A DNA stretch of 64,000 nt from Chamaecyparis obtusa (Eukaryota > Streptophyta > Pinopsida > Cupressales > Cupressaceae): NCBI GenBank assembly GCA_027943335.1, contig BSBK01001293.1:169628-233627 (forward strand). Reading direction: 5' to 3'. This document shows, piece by piece, positions 45,912 to 58,960 of the stretch (its first letter is position 1; each line of letters opens with the position of its first letter). The notes below the pieces were generated by a model that worked only from the letters and a program-made list of their open reading frames with translations, made no database searches and had not been told where the DNA came from. The translations under genes were made by a program, and so were the position numbers.

Positions 45912-48900
45912 TGTGCCCAATCATCTTTGAGGTTAGCTAGGGTTTTCCTTTTTAGTGGGATGGAGAGAAATTTGGTAGGTGGATTGCCCACTCTCCAATT
46001 TTGGAGACTTCTAGTGGACTTAGCAAGTTTTGGTGGATTGAGAAAGGAAGGAAGAACTGTAGGAAAGGGAGTTCTTCTCAACCCTCATTTTCCATAGCTT
46101 GGAGTAAGGTTGGTGGCCTTGTCATGGAAGATTCTTTCTTTTTATTGTATGTAAAATGTAGATTTATTTGTTATGTTATTGTAATGGTTTTGTGAAGCTT
46201 CATGCTTTGTTTAATGGCTTCTTGTTATGTGTTTATTTTCTGGTTTTGTTTTAGTATTTTTGTTTTGTTGGGGTGTGCAAGACCAAACTCACCCTTGAGA
46301 GGGAAGAGAGCCTTGATGGGTGAAGGGATTAAGTTGGGAATGCCCATTTAGTGTAGAGTCCTTCCTCAAGGGGGAAGGGGATGAGGCATGGATGTGTAGG
46401 CTCCATGTTTCCATTCTTGTGTTATACTTATTTGGGGGTCATAAGGGTTGCATTTTATGAAAGAAAATGGAACGGTTGTATTTTGTGAAAGGAAATGGAA
46501 GGGTTGGTACTTTTTTTATGGCCTTGTGAAGGAAATGGTTATGAATTTTGGCCCTTTTTGAAGGCATGGTATTACTTTTGAATGGCTTCTCCTACTTGGG
46601 TAATTTCCACCTTCACCCCTTTTATGGGTCAAAAGTGACCCATTGTGTGAATATCCTTGGGATGGGAATTTTTGTGTTTACATGTACCTTCTAGTTTTTA
46701 TGTGTATGTGTGTTGAAGCATGTATGTAACCCTCATCCATATTTTTTTCCCCAAGCTCAGGGGTGGCCATGTAATGGTCTAGGTTGGGAGTTGAGCCTCC
46801 ATGGTCAAAGTGGTTTTCTTTTGCATATTTTCATTTAATGAAGTTGCTGGTTTTGTTGAAGAAAAATAAGATTTTTTCATTTCTACTTATAGATTTTTAT
46901 GTACAAAAAGGGCTATAAAGTCATGTGTAAAAAATTAGAGTAAAAAGACCATGTAAAAGTCTAATAGCATGTAAAATGCTTGTAAAACTTTGTACATAAA
47001 TACGAAATGATCTCCAAAAATTTCTATGTTATTTCTAAGGAAAGAAATTGTAAAAATGTGTAATCCTTATGCTTGAATGCAAAAGTAAGTTTTCTGGTTT
47101 ATTTTTCTATATGCATGAAAAAGTTATATTTTCTTATGAATGCAAAACTCCTTCTTACATAGACAAAGTTTATTTCAAGCATTTCTTTGGAAAAGAAAAT
47201 TTAATGTATATTTTCTTTCCTAATTACCTATATGAGAATAGATGTCATTTTCATATCATCTTAGTTGAAAAAAAGTCTTATATATACACCTATGTATATA
47301 TACTTTTATATATACATTCATGTATATATCCTAATGGAATACATTGCTATGTTGATGTTAAAAAATAGCACCTAAAAATGTGTCCATAAGAGCTCAAACA
47401 AAGCCTCTAAAGTTGTAAAAATTAGGATTTGTGATTTTTAGAAAATATCAAAAGCAAAGATCTACAACCACTTGCACCATTGTGTATATCGTGAAATTCT
47501 ACCCCAAAATAAAAAGAATTGCTCGAAAAAAGGAGACCAGATGAATGCAATATCACTGTTTGAAAATTTCCTCTAAAATTATTTTTTGTGAATCGCTGTC
47601 GCCACACTTGTAAAATTCAAATGCCTCTAGATTTGGCTTCAGATGTCCGATTTGAATGAAAAAAAAATTGATTTAGGGGTTTTTTGACCTCCTTGATGTG
47701 ATTCCAACCTCTGATTTGCACCAGCAAACTCCAATTTTGACCTACAACAAAATTCTCTCAAAATAGGCTATAAAATGACAATGGAAGAAAGATTGGATAA
47801 ACCCTCTTGTTGATTTTAATTTACGAATATTTTGATTTTATTGGTCCATCTCATTGAACCCTTGTGTGTGTGTGTGTGTGTATACAAACCCTAGATGTGT
47901 ATATACACACATGTATACTCATGTATATATTTGAACTTGATGTTTTCTCCATTTCTTCTCCCAACCAAACCCGCACACACAAAATGAAGAATTAGGGTTT
48001 TGGCCAAGTTTTATTATATGGCCTAACCCTAATTTCAAAATTAGGGTTATGGTTGTATTTTGGAGCTATTTTTAATTTTGAAATTTTAATTATAATTTTT
48101 CATTTAATTTTGGATTAACATTTTAATTACTAGTTATTAGTAATTAATGACTGTTGACTTTATACAGTCCTCTTTTTAAATTTGATTTATTTTATCATGA
48201 GATTTTAAAAAGGATTCATTTTTGATTATTTATTAGGGTTATGTTTGGATTTAAATCCCTTCTTATTTAAATTTAATGACTGTTGACTTTTGACAGTCAC
48301 TTTAATTTGAATTCTGATTTATTAATTATTTTTATATTCATTGGGATTATGAAAAAGATTCTTTTATTATTTAGAGGGATTCTAATATTTCGCTTTTGGA
48401 TGTCATTTTTTAATTAATTTAAGTTTGATAATGTTGAGATATTTATAAATCAACTGTTATTCTCTTTAATACTATTCTTGAAATTTGCTATTTTTCAAAT
48501 TTAAAAATTAATGCCTATTTCCAATTGAATATTATTTTTTTCATTTTTTATTATAATGTTGGTGATTAAATTTTATATTTAATTTACTAATAATATTTTA
48601 ATGTATTAATAGGTTATTCTAGGGGAAATTATTTAATGTCTTAAGATGGGACTTAGATAAATAACTTTCCTTTAGCCTAAATGATAAATTTAACATTAAA
48701 TCTTTATTATGGTTATTTAAAACTTTTAAATGTTTAATTTAAATTAATTAATTAACTTTCATAACATATGTTTTGGGATTAAAATATAGTATTTTAAATT
48801 AATTATTATTAACATTATAACTTTAAAATGGGTAAAAACTTTGTAAACCTAGGTTTCGCATAGGAATGTTTTTATGATCATATTTCTTGAGTTTAATGTT

Positions 48901-49691
48901 TTCTTGAGATTTGATATTTCCATATTTAAAATTTAATATTTATTAGTTAAAGTGATTTTATTATTTTCCTAATTAAATGGATATTTAGGGGAGATTAATT
49001 TAAGTGTCCAAGGTGGGACTTAGGTAAATTATTTCTCCCTAGCATTAATGTCTAATTTAATATTCATAATGTGATATAGTTTCAAGCCTTGTTATTGATT
49101 AAAATAAATTAATTAATGAACTTTGGATCTTTATATCTTGAGTAAAATTATAATATTTTAATTTAAAATATTTGAATATTATTATATTTTAATAAGTAAT
49201 AATTTTTAAACCCTAGTTTTCTCTTAGGGTTAATACCTTGACTTATTTCATCATTTTATTTAATTATTGATATTTTGGCATCTTCGATCCTAGTTGGTAA
49301 TCGGGTTCATGCTAGGAACCATTAGGGTTACAATTATGATCAAATTAATCTTTTATTGTATGGAACCCTTTTGGGTGTGTTGACACAACCCTTGAATTTT
49401 AATATTATCTAAGTTTGAATTTTCACCTTGGTTTATCTCTTTTATTAACTTTTGTTTTAAACCTAGTTAGGGTTTCTTAGAGACCTAGTTAGGGTTTCGT
49501 TTAGACTAATAGATTTTGATGAACAAGGGATGTTGGCAAGGTAGCACATGCCATGATACCTCTTGTGAGTTAATATGTGTTTGGATGTTGTTTTTCTTTT
49601 CATGTTGAGTGTTCCTTAGTGTGTAACCTTATTGATTTAATGTTCTACAAAAAAAAATTGTTGTGTGTCTTTTACCATAACTTTTTGGGCA
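45912..49691 (+). repeat. Element V 5' LTR, segment 3
   Basis: Matches from about 60817 to the window end, then continues another 600 bases without a partner in view. The 3' border is set by the primer site at 49700; the exact last base is uncertain (GGGCA at 49691 is a candidate). It is AT-rich, with short GT and TA/CA microsatellites, and no gene. Open frames at 46001, 47069 and 47422 have no recognised domain. Confidence 0.8.
47863..47880. repeat. (TG)9 microsatellite in element V 5' LTR
   Basis: Nine TG units, then TATA/CACA-rich sequence. The 3' LTR at about 62742-62800 has a broken version. Confidence 0.95.
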
Positions 49692-49699
49692 TGAAATTT

Positions 49700-49711
49700 T
49701 GGTATTAGAGC
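49700..49711 (+). other. Primer binding site of element V
   Basis: TGGTATTAGAGC just after the end of the 5' LTR, one transition from the initiator-Met-type TGGTATCAGAGC. It gives the element its plus-strand orientation. Confidence 0.7.
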
Positions 49712-51170
49712 ACAATTTCAATGCTTGGAACCTTAAGCAATTGTGTTTCCCCTTTGTATTTGTAGGATGTCTCTTGAGCACAATACACACATAGACGCGG
49801 GAAGCTCTTAGATTTTCTTCTCACCACTTGAGGAAGTAGAGTAGAGAGTTTGAGGATACTGGAGAAATCGAGATTCCTCCCATCTTAAACAACTCCCGAA
49901 CCTGAAATGGAATATAGTAACTACATCTAAGGTAAGTACTTGATTGAGACTATGCACTTTATCTACAATCTCTTTTATGTGAGCTCGTGTGCTTAGAGTA
50001 CTATAAGTTTTTAGTTGACCTATAGCTTGGATTCCCTTGTGTTGCAACTTAGGACCTTTCGAGTAAACTAACCCAAGAAACTTGTGGTTTAGGAAGGAGC
50101 TCTTTTTAGAATTTTCTTAGACTACCTTAGTTGAGTTTCTAGCAACCCTTTTATGGTCTGTAGTATCATAGGCTTGGTAAAAGTGGTAGTGATGCCACTA
50201 CATGTGGCATGGTGGTTGGTGTATGTTGTTTACGTCCTTTGATTCTCTTAGTAGCCCTATAGCAGTACGCTTTCTAGCTTGAACATGTGTGGTCAGAACA
50301 AAATATTGGTGTCCATGATTTGTATGAGAACCTATTAACTTTCTCCTTACAGGATATGGTGTATTTTTTCATTATATGGCTATGGAACCAGGAGAATGTG
50401 TTGAGCTTTTTATGTTAGGGCATTGGGCTAATGGCTTGAGAGAGAGTAAGGAAGATCTTCGGTAATAGGTTGTTCATGATTGTCTTGATCTTTGAAAAAG
50501 GGTGTATTATTTATGTGGAAGTGTGATATCTTAATGGGTTATTCATTTTTTTGGAACCATTATGATCTGGTGAACAATACTTTTATCCCTCCACTTGTTC
50601 CATGATGCCTTTTGTGTAGATGAATTTACCTGTCATTTGTATAGTGTGGAGATTTATACCACACCTTGAATAATGTCCTATTGTAGAAACCTATTCTGAG
50701 GTTGAAGTGTAAATTCTATGTACCCTAGCTATGGGAAGAACCTCATGGAGAAATTAAAATAGTTCCTAGAGCACATAGAGAGACCCCACTGAGAGCTTGA
50801 GGTTCATGTTATGATTTTGAGTATCTTTCTTGGCATTTGTGTGAGGTGGTTGAAGACATTCTTCTAACTGCTTTTACCTCAAAAAAAAAGTTATTGCAAC
50901 AGGGTTTAAGAGACAATTGTAAGGATAAGGATACTATTTTTGATAGAAAAAGAAGCAAGAGGGTGCTGGCTAGTGGTAGAGAGAGACTAGAAGCACATTA
51001 GCAGAATATTAATAGCACTAGTCAAACAAGAAGTAATCAGTAGGAAGTCAACAGAAAATAAGTGTCTAGTCTTCCTCTATAAAAAACAAACATAATGGTA
51101 CTTTTAAAAATAATGAACTAGAGTATCTTAACCAAAGGGTAACAAACATATTAATAGTAACTTGCCACAT
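49712..51170 (+). other. Element V interior, left part, no gene seen
   Basis: About 1.46 kb with scattered stops in all frames and no gag, protease or pol motif on either strand. A run of ten A at about 50881-50890 is not tied to any element end I can define. Confidence 0.55.
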
Positions 51171-53184
51171 AGGGCTAATCTATAGTCTTAAAAACTTAAC
51201 CATAAAATAGGAAAGAAAAATATGGGACCTGGGGCCAACATGCCCAAACCAAAGAAAAAACCTTCTGGTAATAGCAACGACTGGGATCTCCTACCCATAC
51301 ATTTGGACATCAGGGTCATGACCCACTCTTCCTGTAGAAATAGGAAGATGTCTATGTTATCGTCATCGGCTTCCAATTTATAGCTAGACAACTTCTCCTA
51401 CATGTTGCACAGGGTCATAGCCAAGGCATGCATGACTTTGGGGGAAAACTTGTTCAAATCAGTGATGCAGGCTTTGATTTCTCTCATGTTCTGCTTGAGG
51501 CCGAGGATCTCATTATCAAGCTCATTGAAATTTTGTTTGAGGGAGCCTCTAAACCTATCATTTTCATCCATCACCATAGAAGTACACTTAACATGAGAGG
51601 ATTTGATCTGCTAGGTGTGGGGAGAGGATAGGGGTGGGCTATTATTGTGAGGCATATCATCAATCACCAGCAAGGGATTCAAGGAGGGAGCATTTCCATC
51701 CTTGTGTGAGCTCAAGTGTTTGGCAAAGGAGCCCTCAATCAAAATAGAGGAGACATAGGTGTCCATATCCTCCTAACAGTACTCATCCTTAGAAGTCATT
51801 TCCCTAATTCTTCTTTTGCATTTCTCCTTGGCAATTCTATTGGAATGCTGGATAGTACCCCCCAAATCTACTTCTAGCTCAACCTGGCTACCTGAATTCC
51901 TCCATTTTTTGGGCTTCCTTTTAGTTTCATAGGTGTTATCAACCACTATCTTATCCTTATCTTCCATGGACTTAGAGACATGGGATTCCTCTAAATCCTC
52001 CACCCTTTTAAAGGGGTTCCTCACACATCTCTTGTGTCCTTTACCATCTTTCAAGTAAGGTTAGTCTCCTAGATCTCCTGGATAGATTGGGAGGGGGACT
52101 AACAGGGGTTATTGGCTCCTAAAATTGAAACATCCTAGATTACATCCTTAATAATAAGGGGTGGTTGGGGTAGAGGTAAAATGGCTTTATGGAAGTTGTA
52201 CAGACAGAGAAAGAGGCCCTAGTGAAGGATTGGAGTTGGCTTCTCAGGGTTCTTGTTCTCCCTTATATCTAGTATGTTTCTTTCTAGAGAGTGGAGAAGG
52301 TAGAACGGGATTGAAATGAGGTCCCTATTCCTAATTTAGTTGAGGAACAATAGATGATAATAATAAAACATAGTAAATTTACCCTCAAGAGTGAAGTATT
52401 TCATAACAATGTGACACACCTTGGGCCAAAACTCGAGAAGTTGCTCACGGTTGAATCCTTTGGACTTCTTCACATCCTTCTCCCCCGGTGTCCAGCTGGT
52501 TTTCTTATACTTTCTACGCTCCATTGATAGTCCCATTGCTTTAGCAATGACCTCCTCATTTATTTGGAAGTGTATACCCCCAACCAATATGTTCATGTTG
52601 TTCCAGGAGGACACGAACTGCTTGGAGATTTTCTCATCGTGGCCTCCTTTCATTCTCTCCATGAAACTCAAGATGCCACTGTCTTTGTAGTAGCGAGTCA
52701 CCAGGGGGTCTGAGGTGAATTCCTCATTGATTTCATATGGCTCAATGTGCAAATTTTTTCCACCTATGTCAACCCGACTAGTATCCACCGCAGAAGTCTT
52801 CTGAGAATTGCAGGGCCAAGCTTCATAAACCAGAGCATAAAATAGGTCTTTTTGAGTTAACCATTTTATGATAATTTTTTTCATAAAAGGCAGGGCCTGG
52901 GTGGTTTTTTAGTATTCAAGCTCCGTATGGCAAAATCTAGTGGATCTCCAAGTGTAATAATTAGAAATTAAGCCTTAATTTCTATTAGTGTCCTTGGTAA
53001 TTGAAATTACCTGTTGATGCAGATAGCTATCCTTCCACATGTACTCATGCAAAAGGCAATTATGAACCTTTATATGGTTTTGTGCATACATAGTGACAAC
53101 CACAGTAATCATCAAGTTAAGCCAGCATGTAATCAAGGTGGGGCCCTTAGCAATATTAGTGACAACTTGACACATTTTAAACAT
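51171..53184 (-). pseudogene. Decayed transposon-associated open stretch next to the LINE
   Basis: The best segment is 52336-52884 on the minus strand (182 residues), with GGIHFQINEEVIAKAMGL, FNREQLLEFWPKVCHIVMKYF and a TAG before IRNRDLIS, after which the reading continues. Lower pieces (51773-52054, Lys/Glu-rich with KRKPKKW; 51188-51391) are broken by stops and frame changes. The pattern of a motif like IT/INEEVIAKAMGLS after a W-rich block recalls the ITKEMIH block of ORF2 in elements II to IV, but the identity is low. It lies after the LINE RNase H in the same direction, so either it belongs to the LINE's 3' part or to another element. I cannot decide. Confidence 0.45.
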
Positions 53185-53215
53185 TGATGGTGTTGCATCT
53201 TTCCTGCTCGATCAG

Positions 53216-56200
53216 CTATTGGGTCTCCTTTGGTAGCTCACTAACCTCCTTCCATTTAGCCAACCTAGCTTGCTTAAGCCCAATGGCATCCATAGAATCT
53301 TCCACCATGTTACCTTCCCTATAGGTATGGGGAACAGTCATGTTTTGGAAGTTGTTGAGAAGCTCCCGGACTTCAATAATTATGGTGTTCACTTACCACC
53401 CCACATTCAACCTTCTTTTGATATCCTCCACAATCACTTTGGAATCCCCCTCGATCATCAATAGCCTGATATTCATGGAGATGGAAAATTTGATACCCCA
53501 TAGAAGATTCTTGCCTTCAACTTGATTGATAGTATTGTTTTTTAGTGGTCCAGCATAAGCCAAAAGAAAAAAAACCATTGTGGTCTCTTAGCACTCCACC
53601 CCACCTTGGGTAAGGTTATTCACCTCCTCATCAAAGTTCAATTTGGTCCAGCCAATGGGTAGGGCAACCCATTGAGTAGCATTCCGAGCCATCAACCTAG
53701 AGTTGTCAAACCTAGTGAAGCCAGTCAACAAGTTCCAATTGTCAGTCATTTTGATCTCCCAGGCTGAGGGGGGCACTGAGGGGAGTTTCAAATTAGCTGA
53801 GCCAATAGTCTCACATAGGAGCTTGGTGCTGAGACAAAGAGATACCTCAGGCAAAGAATTTGTCTGCCTGAAGATCCTATTGTTCCTTTCTTTGTACATA
53901 GTCCAACAGATGTGTGAGGGTAGGAGCCGCTATAGGAGCTGGAGGAGAGGGTGACTGGAGGGGGATCATGAATTAGTTAACTAGTGGACATCATCTCCTA
54001 GGACCCAATGGACCCCCAATTTTCCAATAACATCTTTCCAAATACTAGCAAAGTATTCACATTGTATGAATAGGTGGTTCACCATTTCCTCCTCCTTTTT
54101 GCAGAGGACACATCTGTTGGCCAAGGAGAATCCTCTTCTTATGAGATTGTCATGAGTTAAGACTTTACCATGAATAAGCATCCACTAGAAGAATTTGATC
54201 ATTGGAGTAAGGTGTGGGATCCACACCTTATTCCAATCTCCTGGATTATTCTCTTCCTTTAGAAGAAGGTTGTAAGTAGTCTTGAATGAGAAGGTTCCCA
54301 CTTGGGTGGGGGCCCAAATGATGGAGTCTTGGCTGAAAATTATAGGAATCTTGACATTACCCAAGATTTCCATAAGCTCATTAGCCAAGTGTTCTAATTT
54401 TAGTCTATCCCTGACCAGAAGAGCTATATACTTCCATCTCCCTTCAGATATGTAGTTGGATCTTTTGTTACCAAGGGTAGGCATGAGGTATTTCATGAAG
54501 GGGCCAAACCTTCCACCTAGGGTAGAACAATTTTGGATCCAAGAGTCATTCCATAATTGGATGGATCTCCCATCCCTGAGTTGCCAGAAAACACCCTTAG
54601 AAATCATGGTTTTGCATTTGTAGATGTTTGCCTAGAGTTTGGAACCATTGGGAAGGTTGTTATCTTGGTACATCATCCCATAAGGGTACCCTTGAAGGTA
54701 CTTAGCTTCCATTATCTTGCACCAATCTACTTTCTTTTTAATGAGCTTCCAAGCCACTTTCACGGTGAGGGCCCTATTCAGCAAGCCAATTCGCCTAAGG
54801 TCCAGACTGGCCAACTGTTTAGGAAGACAAACCATTTCCCAATTGACTAGGCACATCCTCTTTTTATCTTCTGAGGCTGCCCATAGAAAATTTCTTTGTA
54901 TCTTTTCCATCCTGTTCGCCATTTTGCTTTTGATCTTGAAGAGGGATAGAAAGTAGACATGAATCCCCTAGAGAGTAGAAGCCACCAGTTGAAGTTTACC
55001 AGTGTTGCTCAACATCTTCCTTTTCCATCCAGCAAGATTTTTCTAAGTCCTTTCGAGGATGGAATTCTAGAATTCTTGGGAGACCTCTTTGATAGTGAGA
55101 GGGAGGCCTAGGTAGGTAGAGGGGAGCGAAGCTAACTGAAAACCCAATATTTGAAGCACTCTGGTTTGGGTCTCATTGGGGGTGTTGAAGAAAAAAAAAG
55201 TCTACTTTTCTGATAGTTGATACACTATCCTAAGGCCATGGCATAATTATCCAATAGGTACTTCCACTATCTAGCTTCAATCATTGATGAGTACCCAAAG
55301 AGGAAAGTATCATCCACAAATTTCTCATGAATAGCTTGCTGCAAAGTGGAAGGAGGTTTGATTACTTTTATTCTTCTTGTGGAAGAGAGAATAATCAGAT
55401 TCCTACTGAGGACCTTAGCTACCATAATAAATAAATAGGGGGAGAGAGAGTCACCATGCTGAAGCCCTTTTTCAAGTTGAAAGAAACTACCTAGGGAGCC
55501 ATTGACCAAAAAAGAGAAGCTAACCGTTTGTGTACATTCTTGAATAATGTGAATAATCTTCTCATTAAAGCCCATTTGACTAAGGATTTTTTGGAGGAAT
55601 GACCAATTAACCTTATCATAAGCCTTAGAGATATCAAGTTTGAAGGCCACACCTAGTGCTTTGATCCTGTCCATGGAGTGGATATGGCTGCATCCAGGAT
55701 CTGCCTCCCTAGAACAAAACCTTTCTGAGTAGGACTAATTAGTTTGTCTAGGAGGGGCTTCATTTTGTTGACCAAGATCTTAGTGAGGATCTTAGAGAGC
55801 ATGTTACAAAGACTGATAGGTCTAAAGTTGAGCATAGAGGTAGGGTTGTCATTCTTAGGGACCAACACAATATAGGTCTTGTTATGGTGCTTTAGCAGTT
55901 GCCCCATTCTAAAGAAATCTCTGGCAGCATGGGAAACTTCTAATCCAACAATATCCCAATACTCTTGGAAAAAATTAGGGGCAAAACCATCATGTCCCAG
56001 AGCTTTATAGGCACCCATAGAAAATACAACTACCTTGACTTCCTCATTAAAAACATGTTTAGTGAGATGAACATTATCAGTGTGATTAATAGCACATTGG
56101 ATGTGTTCGAGGAGCTGATTTTGTATATTGATCAGGCACATATGTCCAACATTAGAGTATAATCCCTTAAAGTAGTTGGCCGCAACCTGGTTGATTTTTT

Positions 56201-57125
56201 CCTTCTTAGTAACTTCATTCCCTCTCTCATCCCTAATTGTGTTAATGGTGTTTCTTCTTTTGTGATTGCTAGCAGATCTATGGAAGAAGGTCATATTTCT
56301 TTCTCCTTCAATAAGCCATTGGATCCTGGATCACTGCTTTCAGTAGATTTCTTCTCTTCTCAGAGCTTCCTGCCACTTGAGTCTAGCCTTTTCTTCTTCC
56401 ATTTCCAGCTAGGGGTGGATATTCCCAGTGGCCAGCTAGGCTTGGAGGGATTCCAAGGTCCACGTAAGCTCCTTCTTCTCTTTATAGAAGTTACCAACCC
56501 TTAACCTCTCTTCTGATGATTTCCAATTTCTAGGCAATCCTGAACATGGCAGTGCCTTTGATAGAAGTGGCCCACAATTATTTCACTTGGTCCCTAAAAG
56601 AGGGGTGGGAACACAACATAATCTCAAATCTAAAAGGGGTCGATCCAATCCTAGGGGATTCAAACTAGCAAAGGAGGAGGGGGTTATCATCAAAAGTAGT
56701 TTTGGGGAGGGAGGAAAAAGTGGAGGTCAAGCAAAAGTCCCAAGAAGAGGTGGTGAGGACCCAGTCTAGATGCACTTGGATGAGATGGGAGCCCTTCTGA
56801 TTGTTGGACTAAATGAAGGGATTTCATTTCAGATCAATGTCCAAGAGACCAGAGCAGGAGATAAATTTTGCAAGGTCCCCCATACTATCAGAGTAGTCCA
56901 TTAAGCCTCCATGCTTTTCTGAGGGGTAAAGAGGGGTGTTAAAGTCACCAACCACCATATAATTAGCAGAAGTGTCCTGATCCATACAACAGATAATATC
57001 TTTCCAAAGGGACAACTTACTAGTCTAGGTATTAGGGGCATATATATTGAACAAGTGCCAAACCAGCTATTTTTTCCTAAAGGTAACAATGAGGATGTTC
57101 GGGGAGAAGGCAAGTGGTTCACCAT
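53216..57125 (-). pseudogene. LINE (L1-like) ORF2 remnant: endonuclease, reverse transcriptase, zinc finger, RNase H
   Basis: Minus strand, many stops and frameshifts. In order: end of an apurinic-type endonuclease (NIYAPN, MVVGDFNTPLYPSEKHGG, about 56824-57080); reverse transcriptase (KALGHDGF, NFRPISLCN, FKLDISKAYDKVNW, GLQHGDSLSPYLF, and FVDDTFLFG where FADD is usual); a zf-RVT finger (CVLCKKEEEMVNHLFIQC, near 54100); and a plant-type RNase H (MIEGDSKVIVE, HTYREGNMVEDSMDA) ending at 53216. The first half of the endonuclease is absent, so the copy is 5' truncated. A poly(A) tail and target duplication were not found. It lies inside element V on the opposite strand. Confidence 0.85.
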
Positions 57126-58950
57126 ATGTAATTATTGTTGTAGCTACCATAATTTTAGTAATTATTGCATTTGTGAACCATATATAGTGGTTATGTTCTC
57201 TAAAGGTTGTTGTGAAGTGGTTCCCTCAGTTTCATGTGGTGATTCCTCCCTCTTACATGATTGACTTCTGTCGCAATGTTTTGTGAAAAACTCCTTGATT
57301 TATTTTTATTTATTTCACCTCATCTATATTTTCAAGAGGAACTTTCCTTATTTTATGTGGGTTAGCGTATTTTGGTTATTTCATATGCCTAGAAATAGTC
57401 ACCAAATTTTATCTTTCTATGACTTATGACACACTCTCTTTATTTTTGTATTGAGATCATATTTTCTTTGACTTTACTATTAAAATAAATAGATATCTCA
57501 TTAGAAATTACCTTTTTTTGGGTTCTTGGTGACTATTTCAAATGTTTTTAATTTGTTGGCCATTATTATGCTTGTAACTCTACCTAGTTTATTGAGGATC
57601 TTTAAAAACATGTACAAAGGGGGACCACCAATAAAGATACATTGTAATGCACCTTTGTAATGGTATAGGTGTGGTGCAGGCCAGTATCTTATTGGGGGAA
57701 TGTAGAGAGCTATGGTTATCTAGTAGTTTGGATCAGAAGTTTTAACTTGTGTGAGAGTTGCTTCTAGTTTGTAAATTGGTATTGGATAGACCATACCAAG
57801 GAAGGCTATATTTGGACGTTTAGAAGACGTCATGTATAAATTATACAAATTAGTGAGGTAATGCCACTTAGGTTTAAGTCCTTTTATGGATTTCATGAGG
57901 GCATAAGAACCTTTCTTTTTTACGATGGATCTAGCATGTATACTTATGAGGACCTTCCTAGACCCCTTGAATGTGTTTTGGAAACTTAGAGAGTTCCTCT
58001 CTTAGCATGTCTTGATCAATTCTTAGGTGTGACTTAGACCACTTTAGGATTTGATCGATGTGGTGGGCCTTGATTTCCCTGATTTGGTGGTGATAACATC
58101 TCTTAGGTTATGCTTTAGTTGTGCTATCCTTCAATTAAGTTTTTTTCCCTAGGGAAGGCTCCATTCTAATTATTGGTGGAACTTCTAGAGGATGACTTGT
58201 TTTGAGATATTCCTAGGCTTGACTTGAAAGTAATGAGACCTTAGACCCATCTTCCATCTTAAGGTAGGGGACTTAAGGATGAGTGTTTGAAGTCATTCCC
58301 ATATTTGAACTATTTTACTCATTTTGGTAGGACTAAGGTATTGTGGGGTATGAGACCCTATTCTGCAAGGGTGATTGGGAGCTCATCATTGTGGAAACAT
58401 ATCAACCTACTCTTTCTATTCTTTAAAGGAACTCTAATTATCCCTAGTCATGGAAGGAGTGCACTGTTGGGTCCCTATTTTGGGAATGTTCTTTCTTGGG
58501 TGAGGAAACCCTATGAGTTGTATCTATTAGTACACTGGAGTGGGATGTTGTTTTCCTCATAAGGGTGCAACTTTGGTAAGATGATTTTGTTCCTTGTTCC
58601 AAAGTTATGTCTTGAAAGCTCTTCGTTCTCCAACCTTAGGGATAGCTTGGAGGGAAGTGTTAGCTTTTGGACTCTCATGGTTGGATTATTGAGGTGGAGT
58701 TACACCATTTATGGAGAAGGCATTATGTTAACATGTTCAATGTAAGTTGAGCATGCAATCATAGGGTTTTGTGAGTTTTGTGGAACCTCTTTTGGTGGGT
58801 TGTATCCCCTTCTATAGTTGTCAGATTGTTTGACCCGATTGTTATGTTTTGGGGTATGGTAAGTATTCTTGTTTCCTAGGGTATTTGGTTCGTGCATGTG
58901 TAGCATCTTCTTCATCTTATCTTGTCAGATTCTAGCAGTAAGCCTAATCC
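57126..58950 (+). other. Element V interior, right part, no gene seen
   Basis: About 1.8 kb with stops in all frames; the longest open frame (58287-58562) has no domain. No pol remnant could be recognised. Confidence 0.5.
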
Positions 58951-58960
58951 TTAGGGGGGA
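58951..58960 (+). other. Polypurine tract of element V
   Basis: TTAGGGGGGA directly before the LTR start TGATGTAGTG at 58961. The placement of a G-tract before TGATGTAG is usual in plant Ty3/gypsy-like elements as I know them. Confidence 0.7.

Noticed and set aside
46001..47368. Short open frames in the element V LTR as small host genes
   Set aside because: The homologous stretches in the 3' LTR do not keep them intact, and no domain or signal peptide is convincing.
57126..58950. Possible integrase or pol remnant in the right interior of element V
   Set aside because: I read the plus frames and found no HHCC, DDE or GPY motif. Stops are frequent in all frames.
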